Assembly (NCBI GenBank): GCA_016711325.1
Contig: JADJTH010000006.1
Location: 1-20,182, forward strand
DNA length: 20,182 nt
Source: Nigerium sp.
Lineage (GTDB): Bacteria > Actinomycetota > Actinomycetes > Propionibacteriales > Propionibacteriaceae
Direction of reading: 5' to 3'
The notes below the pieces were generated by a model. It ran no database searches. It worked only from the letters and a program-made list of their open reading frames with translations, and was not told the DNA's origin. The translations under genes were made by a program, and so were the position numbers. Below, piece by piece: positions 17,787 through 20,182 of the stretch. The stretch's first letter is position 1, and each line of letters starts with the position of its first letter.

Positions 17787-17792
17787 ACCCTA
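17787..17792 (-). promoter_or_regulatory. -10 box candidate for the Clp-N/SRPBCC gene
   Basis: TAGGGT on the minus strand, again within GTTAGGGT, lies 25 nt before the ATG at 17761 and leaves room for the AAGGGGGAG ribosome binding site. No -35 is evident. The rest of the 211-bp divergent gap (17762-17972) holds a short GCC-rich stretch and a doubled CGGGAAGGCG at 17891-17910. Confidence 0.35.
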
Positions 17793-17959
17793 ACTCCCAC
17801 GGTAGGGGGGACTCGGGGCGGTGGAGCGGGCACCGGACGCGACGACGCCCGGCGCCTCGAGACGGCCGGCGCCGGCGGCACCGGCCAAGGCGGGAAGGCG
17901 CGGGAAGGCGGCCCGGCTGAGCGGCGCGCCGTGCAGGCGTCCTGGCGGGGTGCCGGGCG

Positions 17960-17965
17960 TAGGCT
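17960..17965 (+). promoter_or_regulatory. -10 box of a leaderless promoter for the DUF3151-type gene
   Basis: TAGGCT ends 7 nt before the ATG at 17973 and there is no ribosome binding site. The same hexamer and spacing occur at pyrE. Confidence 0.55.
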
Positions 17966-17972
17966 GTGCGCC

Positions 17973-18425
17973 ATGCCGGACGACCCACACACCTTGTTGT
18001 TGGCCACCTCGGTGGGCCGCACCGAACTGCCCGAAGATCCAGCGCTGGCCGCGATCCTGGGCGGCGAGGAAGACTTCCTGGCGATCGTGGCGCGCCACCC
18101 CGAGTCGTCGCTCGGCTGGGCGCTGCTCGCCGAGGGTGCGCTCTCCGCCGGATCGCTGCAGGCCGACCTCACCGCGTACGCGTTCGCGCGCACCGGATAT
18201 CACCGGGGCTTGGACGCTCTGCGCCGCGCTGGCTGGCGGGGCGCCGGGCCGATCCCCTGGGAACACGAGCCCAACCGAGGGTTCCTCAGGGCGTTGTGGG
18301 CGCTCGCGCGCGCGGCGGAGCGGATCGGAGAAACCGCGGAGCACGAGCGGTGCGCGACGTTCCTGGCCGAGTCGTCACCCGAGGCCCATGCTGAGCTGAG
18401 CGAGTCGGCGCGAAAGACCGAATGA
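17973..18425 (+). CDS. DUF3151-type conserved actinobacterial protein
   Basis: This 150-residue soluble protein looks like the actinobacterial DUF3151 family: PEDPALAAILGGEEDFLAIVARHPESSLGWALLAEGAL in the first third (given here as residues ~20-57), AYAFARTGYHRGLDALRRAGWRGAGPIPWEHEPNRGFLRALWALARAAERIGE in the middle (~69-121; conserved parts are GYHRGLD and GPIPWEHEPNRGFLR), and a charged C-terminus. The helical, TPR-like pattern suggests protein binding, but no function is established. The family name comes from memory and context: in mycobacteria a gene of this kind also lies between fba and purA. The ATG at 17973 follows a -10 box by 7 nt, so the message is probably leaderless. It ends 75 bp before purA. 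Confidence 0.8.
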   Translation: MPDDPHTLLLATSVGRTELPEDPALAAILGGEEDFLAIVARHPESSLGWALLAEGALSAGSLQADLTAYAFARTGYHRGLDALRRAGWRGAGPIPWEHEPNRGFLRALWALARAAERIGETAEHERCATFLAESSPEAHAELSESARKTE

Positions 18426-18427
18426 GC

Positions 18428-18478
18428 TAGGCTGCTGTGGTAAGAGCCCGGGCGTTCGTGGATGAGGTGCCGGGCTTT
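18428..18478 (+). promoter_or_regulatory. -10 candidate and leader hairpin of purA
   Basis: TAGGCT (18428-18433) is followed by AGCCCGG (18445-18451), an 18-nt loop, and CCGGGCT (18470-18476), then TTTGT. Outer A-U and G-U pairs extend the stem to about nine pairs. If transcription starts near 18440, the hairpin sits at the very 5' end of the purA mRNA. It looks like a short terminator or attenuator. It does not resemble the purine riboswitch. It could also simply end the DUF3151 transcript. Confidence 0.4.
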
Positions 18479-18500
18479 GTCCATGTGCAGAGGGGCAGCT

Positions 18501-19742
18501 ATGCCAGGCATCGTCGTCATCGGAACTCAATGGGGAGACGAGGGCAAAGGGAAGGCGACCGACCAGCTCGGTGACGTCGTCGACTACACGGTCCGCTATT
18601 CGGGCGGCAACAACGCCGGCCACACCCTGGTGGTGAACGGCGAGAAGTACGCGCTGCACCTGTTGCCGTCCGGAATCCTGAACAAGGGCGTCCCGGTGAT
18701 CGGCAACGGCGTCGTCGTCGACCTCGAGGTGCTGTTCAAGGAGATCGACGCGCTGAACGCTCGCGGCGTGGACACCTCGCGGCTGATCGTCTCGGCCAAT
18801 GCGCACATCATCGCTCCTTATCACAAGGTGCTCGACAAGGTCACCGAGCGCTTTCTCGGCAAGCGCAAGATCGGTACGACCGGCCGCGGTGTAGGCCCGG
18901 CGTACGCCGACAAGATCAACCGCGTCGGGATCCGGATCCAGGACCTGCTCGACGAGCAATTGCTGCGCGACAAGGTGGCGGCCTCGTTGCTGCAGAAGAA
19001 CCAGTTGCTGGTCAAGGTCTACAACCAGCTCGCGGTCAACCCCGACGAGGTCGCCGACCACCTGCTCGGCTTCGCCGACCGCGTCCGCCCCATGGTGCGC
19101 GACGTCGCCCGCGAACTGAACGACGCCCTCGAGGCCGGCAAGCTGGTCGTGTTCGAGGGAGCGCAGGCGCACCACCTCGACGTCGACCACGGCACCTACC
19201 CGTACGTCACCTCGTCGAACCCGATCGCGGCCGGCGCCTGTACGGGGTCGGGTGTGGGTCCGAACCGGCTCGACCGCATCGTGGGCATCGCGAAGGCCTA
19301 CACGACCCGCGTCGGCGAAGGTCCGTTCCCGACCGAGTTGCTCGACGAGGACGGCGAGCGGCTGCGTCAGGCCGGCGGCGAGTTCGGCACGACCACGGGG
19401 CGTCCGCGCCGCTGCGGCTGGTTCGATCCGCTGGTCGTCGAGGCCGCCTGCACCTACAACGGCGTGACCGACGTGTTCTTGACCAAGCTCGACATCCTGA
19501 CCGGGTGGGAGCGGATCCCGGTGTGCGTGGGCTACGAGGTCGACGGCCGCCGCGTCGAGCACTATCCGGTGATCATGGGCGACATCGTCAAGGCCGTGCC
19601 GGTCTTCGAGTACCTCGACGGCTGGGCGGAAGACATCTCCGGCTGCCGCAGCTTCGATGAACTGATCGGCGTGTTGTTCATGATCCACTGGGCGTCGGCC
19701 TTCGACTTCACGTTGACGCACCCGTGGCTCGAGCCCGAGTAG
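18501..19742 (+). CDS. purA: adenylosuccinate synthetase, 3' end replaced (chimeric)
   Basis: PurA joins IMP and aspartate using GTP, the first committed step to AMP. The N-terminus carries IGTQWGDEGKGK (7-18) with catalytic Asp13, and NNAGHTL with His41. Later come GTTGRGVGPAYADK, VVFEGAQAHHLDVDHGTYPYVTSSNP, and TTTGRPRRCGWFD, all typical. Residues 1-388 follow the family up to EDISGCRSFDEL. There the normal ending (about 40 residues, including the GVGP-R nucleotide loop) is missing. The frame instead runs 25 codons through antisense sequence of an L,D-transpeptidase gene (IGVLFMIHWASAFDF...) to the TAG ending at 19742. Such a protein would probably be inactive. ATG 18501 has AGAGGGG upstream. 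Assembly error or a deletion are the main explanations. Confidence 0.92.
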   Translation: MPGIVVIGTQWGDEGKGKATDQLGDVVDYTVRYSGGNNAGHTLVVNGEKYALHLLPSGILNKGVPVIGNGVVVDLEVLFKEIDALNARGVDTSRLIVSANAHIIAPYHKVLDKVTERFLGKRKIGTTGRGVGPAYADKINRVGIRIQDLLDEQLLRDKVAASLLQKNQLLVKVYNQLAVNPDEVADHLLGFADRVRPMVRDVARELNDALEAGKLVVFEGAQAHHLDVDHGTYPYVTSSNPIAAGACTGSGVGPNRLDRIVGIAKAYTTRVGEGPFPTELLDEDGERLRQAGGEFGTTTGRPRRCGWFDPLVVEAACTYNGVTDVFLTKLDILTGWERIPVCVGYEVDGRRVEHYPVIMGDIVKAVPVFEYLDGWAEDISGCRSFDELIGVLFMIHWASAFDFTLTHPWLEPE

Positions 19743-20182
19743 CCCTTGCTGGCGAAGTCGGCCGAGTAGTGCACGTACATGTTCGGGTCGAACATGGTCG
19801 AGTAGGGCATGACGCCGCAGCCATAGCGCTCCGAGCAGGGGTTGGAGTGCTTGGCGTAGACGCGGAACGTCCCGTTGGCGGTCGCGTGCAGGCGCCACCG
19901 CCCGTCGCGGTCCTGGTTGAAGCCGCCGAAGCGCACCTGGGTGGTCTTCTTCACCACGCCGTTCTTGAGCCAGTAGAGCTTGTGGTAGGCCTTGCTCGCG
20001 CAGATCACGACCCGGACGTCCGGCAGGCGGACGGGATGACGTCGAGTACGGCCCCGGCTGGCTGCCAGCAGCGCGGCCCAGGTGGCCCGGGCCGACCACG
20101 CCGTTGTCGTCGAGGTTGCGGGACCGCTGGTACACCCAGCGTCCAGTTCACCGCTGACACCCCGAACGTCAGCCGGGAGTCG
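19665..20182 (-). pseudogene. truncated, frameshifted L,D-transpeptidase with peptidoglycan-binding domain
   Basis: The minus strand from the window end reads as a cell-wall enzyme that forms 3-3 peptidoglycan cross-links. The catalytic YkuD-type region is plain: KAYHKLYWLKNGVVKKT, RVYAKHSNPCSERYGCG, MYVHYSADFASKGYSG and the active-site SSHGCVN (catalytic Cys, with the His before it). Upstream, YQRSRNLDDNGVVGP followed by TWAALLAASR is the end of a PG-binding domain. Reading it needs removal of one G near 20085-20091, and a further shift is needed near 20135 to join DSRLTFGVSAVNW. Downstream the protein stops being itself after WIMNNTPI at about 19665, where purA sequence begins; the last few residues of the domain are missing. 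The true start lies beyond the window. It converges on purA, and both genes lose their 3' ends at the same point. Confidence 0.75.

Overview
The window is about 20 kb of very GC-rich DNA from an actinobacterium (Actinomycetota). The evidence is the extreme third-position GC, an HspR-type operator (HAIR) in front of clpB, a DUF3151-type gene between fba and purA, and several genes whose start codon lies 6-8 nt after a TANNNT -10 box, the usual layout of leaderless actinobacterial transcripts. A propionibacterial relative is possible, but I cannot place it below phylum with confidence. I see no rRNA, tRNA, CRISPR array, insertion sequence or prophage gene.

Left part (1-4.6 kb). A C-terminal fragment of a plus-strand gene converges on a minus-strand group: a P-loop ATPase translationally coupled to an ABC exporter half-transporter, then an NTF2-like lipoprotein, then an EamA/DMT permease with a 60-residue His-rich tail. 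Centre-left (4.6-7.4 kb), on the plus strand: an alkyltransferase-like DNA-binding protein, a LigB/DODA-family dioxygenase, and a DEAD-box helicase behind a hairpin-rich leader.

Centre to right (7.6-19.7 kb) is a housekeeping block: clpB, alpha/beta hydrolase, spermidine-synthase-like protein, pyrE, lemA, dedA (minus), trmH-like rRNA/tRNA methylase, a small membrane protein, class II fructose-bisphosphate aldolase, a broken Clp-N/SRPBCC gene (minus), a DUF3151-type gene, and purA. From memory, clpB, pyrE, trmH, dedA, fba, DUF3151 and purA also lie close together in Mycobacterium tuberculosis (about Rv0357c-Rv0384c), so this looks like an old conserved neighbourhood rather than an accessory island.

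The most unusual features are breaks. clpB has a single-base frameshift at about 8395. The trmH-like gene has its best start and ribosome binding site one frame off from its conserved body. The Clp-N/SRPBCC gene is split over several frames. purA loses its last ~40 codons at about 19664, where the sequence passes directly into the opposite-strand 3' part of an L,D-transpeptidase gene that is itself truncated and frameshifted. Many indels in otherwise conserved genes, clustered in GC-rich stretches and towards the window end, point first to sequence or assembly error. A real deletion or pseudogenisation is the alternative. I did not find a convincing new multi-gene system. The best biological leads are the His-tailed permease, the set of leaderless promoters, and the structured leaders of the helicase and purA.
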